64,000 nucleotides of DNA, from contig JADDOH010005059.1 in the NCBI GenBank assembly GCA_016648135.1, forward strand, positions 104,869 to 168,868, in the 5' to 3' direction. Below the pieces are notes generated by a model. It saw nothing but the letters and a program-made list of their open reading frames with translations. It had not been told where the DNA came from and did not search any database. This document shows positions 37,933 through 48,659 of this stretch, piece after piece. The position numbers and the translations under genes are program-made. Every line of letters starts with the position of its first letter. Position 1 is the first letter of the stretch. Source of the stretch: Agrypnia vestita. Lineage: Eukaryota; Arthropoda; Insecta; Trichoptera; Phryganeidae.

Positions 37933-38695
37933 AGCCATGTATTCACTAGGGGACAAATCGCGAAACATTCCGCTCGACATGTCGCATCAACATCTACGCT
38001 CATGTTTCGGGGACAATGACGCGGTCAATTGACGTGTACACACCGGGACTCGCATATCTTGTCGCGGAAATGTCATCCGATGAGGTTATGGATGACAGCT
38101 GCAGTATCACATTTGGCGAAAACGGGGTTCCGCGCAATTCGAAATATTTTTTTGGGTTGCAATTTCAAATTAACGAGGTTTTACTGTAGTAAATTGAATA
38201 TTATTAAAAACAAGGTCCTTTTTGCAAATAATTATTGTTTTCCAGACGTCACGGAAATATATCGCCCTATGAGGTTATGATGATAGCCGCGTATCTGTTT
38301 ATGTTAATGAGTTTATCGAAAAGTAAGAGGAGAAAAAAGAGGAGAATGCGAAATTATTTACTGCAAAGAGAAAGAAGGACGGACATTCTATGCGATCTTC
38401 GATCGATACAGCTCGATGAGTTCGAGAACGATTTCGTCTCCCCGCATTGTCATCTTGACAGATACAGCGCATGCGTATTCACTTGTAAACATACCACGTG
38501 GTACTGACGCTCCGCGGAATGTTGCAGTGAGTACGCTCGGGTACCGTGCGCATGGCAACGTTGCCACGGCACGTAGAAATGCCGCGCTATGTTGTGCGCG
38601 AGGTCGCGGAACAGTGCACGACGTTGCAACGTCACGTAGACTCTATGCCGCGCATGCTGTTGAGGGACAATTTGTCCCCTAGTGAATACATGGCT
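37933..38695 (+). mobile_element. PIF/Harbinger-like element, TAA duplication
   Basis: Near-perfect inverted ends of about 27 bp (AGCCATGTATTCACTAGGGG then ACAAAT) are flanked by TAA on both sides (37930-37932, 38696-38698). The 763-bp interior holds a transposase-like fragment and two related 30-bp stretches (TGAGGTTATGGATGACAGC near 38080, TGAGGTTATGATGATAGCC near 38270). TIR plus 3-bp TWA duplication defines the superfamily. Confidence 0.8.
38277..38447 (+). pseudogene. Harbinger transposase N-terminal remnant
   Basis: The fragment reads KSKRRKKRRMRNYLLQRERR then TDILCDLRSIQLDEFENDFV. The basic R-x-Y-L stretch followed by an L-x-x-L...F-x-N-F segment resembles the head of Harbinger transposases, ahead of the DDE domain. 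Nothing catalytic follows. The resemblance is by eye and moderate. Confidence 0.45.
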
Positions 38696-38936
38696 TAAGA
38701 CATAAGTCGACGACTATATGAGAAAAAATAAAAATAATGAAGTTCACTTTATGGACACTGTCCATGATTGGGTGTACGCGCTTGAATAATATCCAGTTAT
38801 GGACACCGGTAAATTTTAGGTTTAGAATGCCAATGACATTAGGTTATAATATAAAAGTAATGTATTACTATTGATAAATCACTAAATAATATGAATTTCA
38901 ACAACGACGATACACCTGACACAAAATAAGATGTAA

Positions 38937-39077
38937 AGCTACTGATACACACGCTTATTAGTGGCGCGTGAGCACACGCAGTATCGACCTTCTTTAGGCC
39001 TTGGTTATTAGTGGCATGTGTGTACGCACATTGCTAGTAACGAGCATGCCACTAATAAGCATGTGTATCTGTACCTT
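38937..39077. mobile_element. Short MITE (TTATTAGTGGCATG family)
   Basis: The inverted ends contain TACTGATACACACGCTTATT and TACAGATACACATGCTTATT, both followed by AGTGGC. The middle GTACGCACATTGCTAGTAA is shared with 49706-49810. Confidence 0.7.
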
Positions 39078-39928
39078 TAAGTGTACTTACTTGCATCGCG
39101 ATTCCTGTAATAAATTACGATTCCCGACACTAAATGACATCGCGCAACTAACAACCGTGATAGCTGCAAAAAAAATGGCTGTCGGCCGTCAAAAACAGTT
39201 GGTATGACTAAAATATTAGCACAACTGATCGGTGTAGTCATTTGAAAAAAAAACTTCGCGTTTGCTTAACTTTGGAGGTAAATTCAAAAAATGTCCAACA
39301 TAGGCTCCGTTACCTTAGGTGCCTACTCTTAAATATGCTGATTTTCCTAACATTTTATAAAATTAAAATTATAACATGTTACAAATTATAAATTTTTTGA
39401 TAAATATCAAATAAGTATTTTAAATTAAGTCATTATTTTATATCTATATAGGTACAGAAGGTAAAGGCACCATATTTCCGCTGCTAGGCATTTCATATTT
39501 TGTTTCATTTCATATTTTATTTTATTGTTTATATGTTATTGTTTCATATTAATTATTTTAAATATATGATTAAATATTATGTAACTAAATATGAAATTCA
39601 CAGAACTTCGTTCTGAAATTGCAACTTCACAATATAGTCCGTCCAACTTATCTAGAGAATAAAGGAGGGCGTCCCAATCGTTGTGGTACTGCCCATAGTG
39701 TAAAAATTATCTAATTTGTAGGAAATTTTATGCAAATTCGTTTTTTTCTTAAATAAGTTATTAAGCAGTATACGACACGATAAAAAACAAAAAATGTAAA
39801 CTAACGTACAAATAAATTTATCGAAATATACATTCGTAAAATACACAACGTCACAAAATGGCGTTTTTTCAAAATCAAAGAAAAATACAATTTTCAGGAA
39901 AAAAAAACAAACAATAATAATTCTTTTA

Positions 39929-40113
39929 GGCTGGCGCCACATTACGCAGATCTTCCGCCGCGTTTTTTCCGTTGCGCCAAATCGGCAAAGCAAATAGATC
40001 GACCGATCATCCGCGTAGTGTGTTTAATAAGCGCATATTGTATGGAAAGAAATGTAGCGATGTTCCACGACAGAAGAGACGCGGCGGAAGATCCGCGCAG
40101 TGTGGCGCCGGTT
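39929..40113. mobile_element. 185-bp MITE, TTA target duplication
   Basis: The inverted ends are GGCTGGCGCCACATTACGC at left and AACCGGCGCCACACTGCGC (minus strand) at right, both continuing GATCTTCCGCCGCG. TTA flanks both sides (39926-39928, 40114-40116). A three-base TWA duplication is typical of PIF/Harbinger MITEs. A relative lies at 52341-52607. Confidence 0.75.
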
Positions 40114-40189
40114 TTATTCGGTGTCTCATACCTAATGATCATGACCACCATGTTTAACTCAGTAACACCTAAGGATATCAATCGGTTTA

Positions 40190-40334
40190 GGGCCGTTGTA
40201 TCAACTTGGTTTATAGTAATCTTTCGTTCAAAGCATAGATATTTTGCATTTTCCACCGATCAAACAACTTGCTCTCGTAAAAATCTATGCTTTAAATGAA
40301 CTATTGCTATAAAGTAAGTTGATGCAACCAGTCT
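40190..40334. mobile_element. 145-bp MITE, TTA target duplication
   Basis: The ends GGGCCGTTGTATCAACTT and its near-complement share the internal motif AAAAATCTATGCTTTAA with the copies at 13096-13240, 35631-35953 and 7671-7743. TTA lies on both sides. Confidence 0.7.
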
Positions 40335-40509
40335 TTAATGTGCATAAATAAAAAAGTTTATTTTTGAAAAAAGATGTTTATACAAATGAACTCGTTAATG
40401 AATTTTGTAATAAAAAGTATAAATAATAAAAATTCTATGTAAAAAATTATCGAATAAAATATGTTCTAAAACTTTTCTCATCTTACGGCTTCTAATTCAA
40501 TTTTTCCAC

Positions 40510-40816
40510 TTATCCTTGTTCTTTTTTTCCGGGTGTAGATATTTTAATGCCCATTTCCACGGCCACTTTACCTTCTTTAACTATTTTGTAAATTGCCGAT
40601 TCAGAAATACCTGAAGAAATTGTATAATAGTAAATAAAAAACTAAGTATGGGAAAATCATTATAATTGCATGGCAGCATTAACCTGAAGTGGCGGCAATA
40701 AGTCTATGAACAAAATCAAACGGTATAATTGGGGCTTTTAGACGTTGTTCCTCTTCAAAAAACGTGTGCATATTCAAGATTATTTCCCGAACACCGCTTT
40801 TAATGGTTTTTGGCAT
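40510..40816 (-). pseudogene. Two-exon HTH transposase N-terminus (77 aa)
   Basis: On the minus strand, exon 1 (40816-40684) encodes MPKTIKSGVREIILNMHTFF through PFDFVHRLIAATS. A 73-bp GT-AG intron (40683-40611) follows. Exon 2 (40610-40510) encodes GISESAIYKIVKEGKVAVEM and GIKISTPGKKEQG, then a stop. The pattern REIxLN...PIIPF...AATSGISESAIYKIVKEG is a helix-turn-helix that I recall at the head of insect DDE_3-type transposases. The catalytic part is missing, so the element is non-autonomous. It starts about 150 bp inside the right inverted end. Confidence 0.65.
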
Positions 40817-41162
40817 GGTGACAATCTAAAATGTTCTTAAAAAAACTATCGAAACAGTCGTGAACCTCTCTGTAAATAAAGTCTGTCAAAGGTCTGTCAG
40901 CTGTAGATAATCCAATATGGCGTCGTTAGTTCCAAATTTGGCCATTCTTCAGATAAGTTAGACGGACTATAATAATGTGTCTTCTTTAATATATATGTGT
41001 TGTATCAAATAATTCAAATGAAAAATTAATTTCTGGCGTCCTCTAGCGGCAGCTGCACAAAAGTATTTGTGACGATTGCATTATAAAATGCTTTACAAAT
41101 GGAATAAAAATGTTAATCAATTAAAAAGAGACTACAAATAAAATTTTTCGTTATCTTACTAG

Positions 41163-41320
41163 GCTGCCGTGGCGAAATTAGATAACGCGCCATCCCCGGA
41201 TAGAATGGAGGTCCGTTGGTTCGAATCCCGGTAGCAGTTAAAATATTTTTTCGTTAATTTGATTTTTCTGCATGTCTTTTCTAATTGATTAATAAAAATT
41301 TAGTTAAATATTTGATTAAA
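41163..41320 (+). repeat. tRNA-derived SINE copy 1
   Basis: The head at 41163-41235 has a seven-pair acceptor stem (GCTGCCG with CGGTAGC, one G-T pair). It also has an A-box-like TGGCGAAATTAG and a B box GGTTCGAATCC. The anticodon loop is too long (9 nt) and the T stem is mispaired, so this is not a working tRNA. The body (TTTTTTCGTTAATTTGATTT, CTAATTGATTAATA) is shared with copy 2. Confidence 0.75.
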
Positions 41321-41589
41321 TGTTATGTAATTATTTTTCTCCTGCTGATAAATATGTAAAAAAAAACCTTTTTGTACGATTTTGACCTGTCAATTTTTGC
41401 GGACTATCTCTATAATACCGCGTGGAAAGCGATGCCTGTCTGTTGTGCGTGTGTCTAGCGCGTACGTTTTCACCGTAGGTAATATACCAGAAAACTCGAC
41501 ACGAGAAGAATCTAAACGGCCGCGAAAGCCCGACCACGTTTTGAAATAGGAATTCTTTTGTTGACAAAGAGCTGAACAACAAAACAAAT

Positions 41590-41834
41590 TTTACGGAACG
41601 TCACAAATGCCGGTCGCCGACTCGGAGACGTCACGTTCGTCTTGGAACGCCGGTCGTCGCGTGTTTGATCTTTGGAACCGACGCTGGCGGGCGGAGGTCG
41701 GGCTCATCTCGGCGACCTGTTTTGAAAACTGCCGACTGTCCGACTGCAAACAGCGTACAATGACGATTTGCACTTCTCGCCGATGGAAAAATCGTCTTTC
41801 CAGAATGTTTCTGAGAAAATATTATTCGGCGTAA
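41590..41834 (+). other. Small GC-rich ORF of unknown nature
   Basis: A 75-codon frame (41607-41834) starts MPVADSETSRSSWNAGRRVF and has 4 Cys and many Arg. The reverse strand is also open, so coding is doubtful. I do not recognise it. Confidence 0.15.
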
Positions 41835-41995
41835 GAATTAAGTGGAATTCTAACATCGAAATTGTAGATTTAAAGTCAACATTACGCTCGTTTGACGTAT
41901 ATAGCAAGGGCGTGCCGTGAGAATAATAAGCACGAATTTAATTTGTACATACGTTTTGGGAAAAAAATCGAAATTAAATATTTATCTGGCAGAAT

Positions 41996-42567
41996 CATCA
42001 TCATCATCACTCTTGGCACTACAACCCTTGGTTGTATTGCCCTCCGCTCATCTCGGTCTAGTGCCAGCTCTCTCCAGTTCCGAAGCTCCAAGGCAGAGAT
42101 GTCTTTGAGGACGTTGTCCCTCCTTCTTAATTTTGGCCTTCCTAAGCTCCTTCGCCCTATCGGCCCGGAGTTCAGCAGGCACTTTGGTGCTTGATGCTCG
42201 GACATTCTCTCCACATAACCGAACCACCGAAGTCTTGCCTATTTTATAAATTTTGTGACGTTTGGCTCCTTAAACAGAGTATAGAGCTCATTGTTGTAAC
42301 GTCTGCGCCAAAGTCCATTTTCTAGAACCGGTCCGAAGATACGCCTCAAAATTTTCCTTTCAAAAACGTCCATTGCTCGCTCATTCCTCTTAGTACCCAC
42401 ATCTCAGCTGCGTACGTGAGCACTGGCCTAATAAGCGTTTTGTACACTAATATCTTGGTGTTTCTGGACAACCGTCTGGATTTTATCTGCTTTTGTAGGC
42501 GGAAAAAACAGCGATTTGCGCTCACTATGCGCTTCTGGATCTCCTCTGTAGTATTATTGTTGTATTA
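41996..42567 (-). mobile_element. 5'-truncated RTE-like LINE, 14-bp duplication
   Basis: TTATCTGGCAGAAT flanks it at 41982-41995 and 42568-42581. The minus strand reads [55 protein letters not shown] and RLRWFGYVERMSEHQAPK, with frame breaks. It ends in a (GAT)n tail. This is the end of an RTE-type reverse transcriptase. Confidence 0.85.
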
Positions 42568-42827
42568 TTATCTGGCAGAATATTACGAAATATTAAAATC
42601 TGAATAATATGTTAATTATTGCAATAGGAGTATTACGAGATAGTATATGCCTAGGAAAAAGTCATGCTTCTTGTTATCACTGCACGCCACTGGTATATAG
42701 GTATTTTTATTTTCGGTCATCCGACAGGGAGGCATATTCGCTTGGTAAGACAAAATACATAAAAAAATAGTTAATTGTCTTCCACAATTAAAGGATGAGA
42801 CAGATAAGACATAATTATAGATAACCT

Positions 42828-42976
42828 AAGTAAGTAACCTTTTTTAAACTAAAAAAAATATATTTATTTGGAATATCGTATTGAGGCTTGTAATAAGGGC
42901 TTGTCAGGAAACTTTCCCCCGCTTTCTTCTTACCGGATAAATCTAGGGAATGGTCTTTTGATTGTGGTCGACCTAT
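42828..42976 (-). repeat. Dispersed repeat, copy B
   Basis: Inverse complement of 10654-10800 with a few substitutions. No coding content. Confidence 0.85.
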
Positions 42977-43067
42977 AATTCGATTGTCTTTCTTAAATCG
43001 AAAGATCTGTACTTTGCGGTTATTAATTGCGAATTAAATTATACGCAAATGCACTACATTGTTGATA

Positions 43068-43106
43068 ACACCAACCTGTTTCGGAAACATTGATCCTTCT
43101 TCAGGG
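43068..43106 (-). ncRNA. Hammerhead-ribozyme-like core B
   Basis: The minus strand reads CCCTGAAGAAGGATCAATG, then TTTCCGAAACAGGTTGGTG. The CTGAAGA and GAAAC boxes have the same spacing as core A, but the intervening stem is weaker. Shared flanks (TTGGTGT) suggest the same family. Confidence 0.3.
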
Positions 43107-43688
43107 TAAGCTACAAACTAAACATTACAAAGTGTGGACAATTTATACGTTTTTTGGCAGCTTTTTTCTGTGTATACCTGCCGTATGACAATATTTTTAA
43201 CGTTTAACATCCTTCTATCGTCTGTTTTGAGTGTTTTTTTTTTTTTGTAAATTATTTATATTTTCAAAATTGTGGCTTTTTTCTAATGCGCATTTATTTT
43301 TAATATAAGTGCATGCTGCAGACTGATGGGTTATAACTAATTTAAAATAAATATATAAGCAGGTTTAATTGTGGTTAAATGGTTTCAAAATCTTATAATT
43401 AATTTTAATCAGATAAACTATTGTCGTCTGTGTCTGACTCCGAATCCTCGTCTTAAGTTATGTTAATTAAATTGATTAAAGTCTGTGATCGCCGTATCGT
43501 AATCGTGTAGTCGCCGTGTCTTTAAATAAACAAAGAAACAACCGCTTCGCGCGACCTTTATCATGATACTGAAGTGGAAAATGGAATAGCTTTAAAAAGA
43601 ATACACAATTTACGTTAACAGAGGGTAACACTCACACTAAAGCAATTGGCTTTCATAAAGTGAACGATTCATGAAGTAATATTTTAAA

Positions 43689-44147
43689 TAACTAACCAAC
43701 TAACCATCACGCCGTTTCCCCGCAGGGGTAGGCAGAGAGCATTGAACGCCACACTCTTATATCCTGGCATACCACTTTTGCTTCGGCCACATTCATAAAT
43801 CTTCTCATACAAGTTCTACGGTTGTTGAGGCTTTTAACAGGGCCATCCTCAAATACTTGTAGTATCTGATCGTGCCAGGTCTTTTGCGGACGCCCTCTAT
43901 TCCTGTGTTGCCTTCAACACTCGCCTCATATATTTTCTTAACCATCCTTTCCTCGTTTATACGTTCCACATGACCAAACCATCTCAGCACCCCTTTCTTT
44001 GTTATATCTACCACCCTGCAGCCAGCGTTACATTCACTTCTAATTTGTTCATTCCTCACTCTATCGACCAAAGATTTTCCACACAAGCGTCTTGGTGACC
44101 GCATTTCCACCACATTCAGTCTGAAAGTTTGAAAGTAGACTGTATCA
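43689..44147 (-). mobile_element. 5'-truncated RTE-like LINE, 15-bp duplication
   Basis: AAGTAATATTTTAAA flanks it at 43674-43688 and 44148-44162. The minus strand is open at 44113-43805: LCGKSLVDRVRNEQIRSECN, GVLRWFGHVERINEERMVKK and IYEASVEGN. Its 3' tail is GTTAGTTGGTTAGTTA. Confidence 0.82.
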
Positions 44148-44243
44148 AAGTAATATTTTAAAGGTTGGTAAAAATCAGTTTATATCACACACATCTACTA
44201 ATATAATCATTCAGAGTTCAAATATTGGACAATGACAGAAATA

Positions 44244-45527
44244 TTAGGTCCTTACATATGAAATTGGCGTTTTGCCGTACTGGCAAATTTGATCCCAAAT
44301 ATCTTCTCTTTGGTTAGGAATTCCAAATCCAAATTTATACAGCTATTTACTCATGTATTTGTGTTTTGAAAATTATAATTCATTTGTTTTTTCCTCAATT
44401 GTTTTTTTCTTTGCGTCACTCAGTTTACAAAATGAAAAACTTGAAATATCGCGTTATTTACGAGTACGAGTTCCACCGTGGCACCAGTGCTGCAGAAACG
44501 GCTCGAAGGATTAATGATGTGCATGGCGACGGTGCCGCAAAAGAAAACACAGTGCGTTTTTGGTTCCAACGTTTTCGTTCTGGAAATTTCGACCTGCAGA
44601 ACAAGCCCCGTGGACGGCCGGAGACCAAAGTTGCTAATGAAGAATTGAAGGCTATTGTGGAAGCGGATCCATCGCAAACCACATCCGAGTTAGCTGCAGG
44701 CTGCTTTGTTAGTGATAAAACTGTTTTAATCCACTTGAAGCAAATTGGTAAGGTGAAAAAGCTTGAAAGGTGGGTACCTCACGAATTGAGTGAAGCAAAT
44801 CAACAAAAGCGCGTTGACTGCTGCGTTGCATTACTCAACCGGCACAATAATGAAGGGATTTTAAATCGAATCATTACCTGTGATGAAAAGTGGATCCTGT
44901 CCGATAATCGGAAGCGCTCATCGCAATGGCTGAACCCTGCCGAACCAGCCAAACCATGCCCCAAGCGAAAATTGACTCCAAAAAAGTACTTGTGAGCGTT
45001 TGGTGGACTAGTGCTGGTGTCGTTCACTACAGCTTTCTTAAATCTGGCCAGACGATTACGGCAGATGTCTATTGTCAGCAACTGCAAACCATGATGGAAA
45101 GCTAGCTGATAAACAACCGAGGCTGGTTAATCGCTCTAGGCCATTGCTGCTTCATGATAACGCTAGACCACACACTGCACAACAGACGGCTACCAAATTA
45201 GAGGAGCTTCAATTGGAATGTCTAAGACATCCACCGTACTCTCCGGACCTTGCCCCAACACATTACCATTTTTTTCGAAATTTGGATAACTTCTTGCAAA
45301 GGAAAAAATTCAACTCCGATGGGGCAGTACAAACCGCCTTCAAAGATTTTATTGATTCCCGTCCGAATGGTTTTTTTAGTAAAGAGATCGATGAACTACC
45401 TATGAGATGGCAAAAGTGCATAAATAGCAATGGTACATACTTTGATTAAATAAATATATTATAATAAAAAAAAATCGGCTTTATGTTCCTCCTATACTAA
45501 ACGCCAATTTCATATGTAAGGACCTAA
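44244..45527 (+). mobile_element. Second mariner copy, inactivated
   Basis: It has the same ends and TA duplications (44242-44243, 45528-45529) as the copy at 8598-9883. At 1284 bp it is exactly two bases shorter, which matches the two one-base deletions in its gene. It is almost identical otherwise. Confidence 0.94.
44432..45449 (+). pseudogene. Mariner transposase pseudogene (two frameshifts, lost catalytic Asp)
   Basis: It reads like the intact copy until a one-base loss near 44986 (AAAAAAGTAC in place of AAAAAAGTTAC), which brings a stop at 44993-44995. A second one-base loss lies near 45099. The frame beyond it is open to 45449. Separately, the third catalytic Asp is a His (codon CAT at 45261, LAPTHYHFF). 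Each lesion should abolish function, so this copy could move only in trans. Confidence 0.93.
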
Positions 45528-45539
45528 TATTAACATTTG

Positions 45540-46460
45540 ACATATGTCTTGACGTTTCTCTATTTTTACTCCCTTTCTTTTAACTCGTAGCATCTACTGT
45601 CGGCTTGTTTGCTTGTCTGTCGAAAAATTTTGGATCGATTTTTAACCCTTTTCCCGTGATCCAATTGAGCTGAAACTTTGCGGGCAGACTCGTGGCCACG
45701 ATAACAATGATCTAACAAATTTTCGTTTAAAAATTTTATAATTATAGTATAATTTTTGATTTTTAGAAATTTTGATGGTTTTTTCAAATTGGAAACCATA
45801 CAAATGTTCTAGAAAGTGAATAGAATAACCGATATGATTTTTAAAAAACGTGAAACCTTTAAAATTAAAAATATAGGTACACTCACTTAAAAAATATCAA
45901 CATCCATACCAGGTTTAAATTAAAACACCAACGTTATATTCCGTTTGAACCGCAGTTTGCAAGAAAAGTTTGATTACTACCAACGGCGGACTGATGACGT
46001 CACGGAATATTTAAAATTTGAATTAATCCGTCGGTATTATAGATACTTCACTACGAATTTCGAAAATTTATGACAATTGGTTCACAGGCTTTTGGGAAGA
46101 AATCGAATAATAATTTATTTATTTTAGATTTCTGCTTAGTTTTGAAGAATTCTACGTTACTCAAATCCGATTCGGACTATTTTAAATTATTTGACGATGG
46201 AAATTCATAAGGTACGATATTGCTGATAATTGAATCTATCAAAATCTTGATTAAATTGACTGACAAATGTTTTTAGAATTTAATCTTCAAAGCATGAAAG
46301 TGTCTTGTCAAAGCTCAAAACATCTGACATTTTAGAAATATATTAAATTCCCGTAAGTTTAGTGTTTATGCTATATGTTTTAATTCGTCTTTATTTGTTA
46401 TATTTTACAAAGAAAGGGAGTATAATAAAAACTTGGTTTTTATGGGTTAGTTTTTTTAAT
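45540..46460 (+). repeat. Copy of the 'ACTCCCTTTC' repeat, uninterrupted version
   Basis: It starts TTTTTACTCCCTTTCTTTTA and ends AAAACTTGGTTTTTATGGGT. The part at 45960-46083 is the empty-site equivalent of the LINE insertion at 58412. Confidence 0.8.
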
Positions 46461-46860
46461 GTTCGGCTAACAATCGCCAAATAAAAATAATGTTTTTATT
46501 TTTATAATAGGTCAGCGTAATGTAAGAAGAGTCATTTAAAGAGATGAAGAATTGTAGGCACTAGTTGTTTTCTGCATAGCTATTTTGCCTCCGTACCACA
46601 ACGTCATTTGCATTCGAAAACCTGTTTTACTTCGCCAGTGGTGTCTTATTCACAATTTATTATTTTAATTAAAATATATTTCTGTCCGCCCGTTGCTAAA
46701 CGGACGTCAGAATGATTAAATTTATATTTCAATCAACCGAATATGGTTGATCAAAAATGCAACGGGGTTAGGCGAAAAATTATTTTTAACAATATTTTTA
46801 TACGTATGTTCTGAGAACACAATTACTGGATTTTGTCCACACAGGTATAGTTATTAATTA

Positions 46861-47075
46861 AGACTAGCTGTAACCCGTCAACAATGACGGTTCCTAAATA
46901 ATTATTTCTCCTATTTTATTTATAGCCGTCACCCCTCAGATAGTAATAACGACTTAACTCAAAATATTTTAACATTTTTGTTTGTATATCCCCTGCCGGC
47001 AGTTAATAAAAGTACTATTTTAAACCCTGGCGATTGTGCTGGGCGGAACATGAAATGGTCCGCGTCTTTGCTAAG
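46861..47075 (+). repeat. Dispersed repeat, longer copy
   Basis: GACTAGCTGTAACCCGTCAA and TGGTCCGCGTCTTTGCTAAG, then CCCT, recur inverted and shortened at 51228-51290. Confidence 0.55.
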
Positions 47076-47135
47076 CCCTATATATATTTATTTACTAGGG
47101 CTTAGCTTTAGTTACATACTTTAATATATGTTAAA

Positions 47136-47490
47136 GGTTAGGAGGTTTTAGGGTGTTACACTTTTTTATATATGTTACAGGTTAGGATGTTTTAAGGTGT
47201 TACATATTTTTATATATGTTACAGGTTGGGAGGTTTTAAGGTGTTACATATTTTAATATACGTTACAGGTTAGGAAGTTTTAGGGTGTTACATATTTTTA
47301 TATATGTTACAGGTTGGGAGGTTTAAGGGTCTTAGGTACATATTTTAATATATGTTACAGGTTAGGAGGTTTTAGGGTGTTACATTTTTTATATAAGTTA
47401 CAGGTTATGAGATTTTAGAGTGTTACATATTTTTATATATGTTACAGGTTGGGAGGTTTTAGGGTGTTACATATTTTTATATATGTTACA
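47136..47490. repeat. Tandem array of eight 44-bp units
   Basis: The unit is GGTTAGGAGGTTTTAGGGTG plus TTACATATTTTTATATATGTTACA-type sequence, with single-base changes between copies. One lone unit lies at 48366-48412. Confidence 0.93.
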
Positions 47491-48365
47491 GGTTAGCAGT
47501 ACGTGCAGTGGGTATAAACTTAGGTTATACTGTGACCGACTATATACCTATACTAAATATATATATACCTATAAGGGTATATACATTTAAAAAAAAATTA
47601 ACTGTATATAATGAACTATTTTGAGTAGCTTCAATCCACAAAAATAACTGCATTATAAAAGAAGTATTGTAAACAATACTTCCTAAATAAATAAATATTT
47701 TATATAGGTATAGCTAATACGGCAAAAAAATTCAATATATTTCGAAGACGATTTATATATAATTAAATCGGAAACAATACTAATTTCAGATATACGTTTC
47801 TTTTCACAAAAATAAATCAAACATTTTATATCATGATATGACAGATGACAGATGGTATTTGTATTTACATTCACCGTAGAAAAGACAAATAGAACTTACA
47901 CCGAAAGTTTTGGGTGGAATTTGTAAAAAATAACATTTCTGCGATGACGTGCGCGTAGTTCTAACCTGGCATAGGACCTTTCGAAGAAGCACGCTAAATT
48001 TACTTGTCTATTACACAAAACTCGCAGCCTTAAAAATACACGGTTTTTTCTCGACTCGACTATATCTATGGAACAAATTTGTTGGACGAGATAAATGAAG
48101 AATTGACATGAAGTTAGGCACAGAAAAGTCAGAAATAAAACTTCTAGCCTTAGGACGAATTACGGCTAGAATTTTAAATCGAAAAAAAACAGATACGTCA
48201 CGTCAAACAAAAACGTCAGAAATAAAACTTCTAGCCGTAGGACGAATTACGGCTAGAATTATAAATCAACTTTTCCTTAAGATAAGGATTATTTAATTAA
48301 TATTTGTTTCCCAGAATCTTTACTAATGCACAGCTTTTTTGCTTGTATGCGCTGCACGCCACTGC
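47491..48365. other. Intergenic sequence with a short direct repeat
   Basis: AGAAATAAAACTTCTAGCC and GGACGAATTACGGCTAGAAT occur twice, near 48129 and 48219, about 90 bp apart. No gene is seen. Confidence 0.55.
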
Positions 48366-48412
48366 AGGTTAGGAGGTTTTAGGGTGTTACATATTTTTAT
48401 ATATATTACAGG
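48366..48412. repeat. Orphan copy of the 44-bp unit
   Basis: GGTTAGGAGGTTTTAGGGTG and the following ATATATATTACAGGT match the array unit 870 bp upstream. It directly follows CGCTGCACGCCACTGCA, a sequence also seen near 42683. Confidence 0.85.
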
Positions 48413-48659
48413 TCGCTGTAAAAATTAACATCACGATAATACGACTTAGGAGATGTCGATATGCAGCACCCAGTCTTCATTCTAACGCTAATGAACATTT
48501 ACCGTAACGCGTATATTTTACGACCACATCAGCAACTTGTAATTAATTTCAATAAACATGCATTTGTCCGCATTTCCTCGCTCGCAGGTACCTATTTACG
48601 CAGAATTTATCGATTTCTGTCGGATCGTAGGTCCGTTCCCTCTCTCCCGTGCACCGTAA

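Larger units (their letters stand above)
39635..40969 (-). mobile_element. TA-flanked DNA transposon with HTH transposase remnant
   Basis: Inverted ends TAGTCCGTCCAACTTATCT (left) and TAGTCCGTCTAACTTATCT (right, on the minus strand) are flanked by TA on both sides (39633-39634, 40970-40971). An uninterrupted paralogue of the target lies near 55985-56030: TTCACAATAAGAATGTGT there, against TTCACAATA...TAATAATGTGT here. Two MITEs are nested inside (39929-40113, 40190-40334). TA duplication and the HTH remnant suggest the IS630/Tc1/mariner superfamily; the exact family is unknown to me. Confidence 0.75.

Noticed and set aside
41163..41235. Functional tRNA gene
   Set aside because: Acceptor and B box look right, but the anticodon loop is 9 nt and the T stem mispairs; a second copy shares the downstream body, so SINE is the better call.
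41607..41834. Cys- and Arg-rich 75-codon ORF as a secreted peptide gene
   Set aside because: No signal peptide, the opposite strand is equally open, and there is no splice or family support; kept only as a low-confidence note.
47136..47490. CRISPR array
   Set aside because: Units are contiguous 44-bp tandem repeats without unique spacers, in a eukaryotic sequence.
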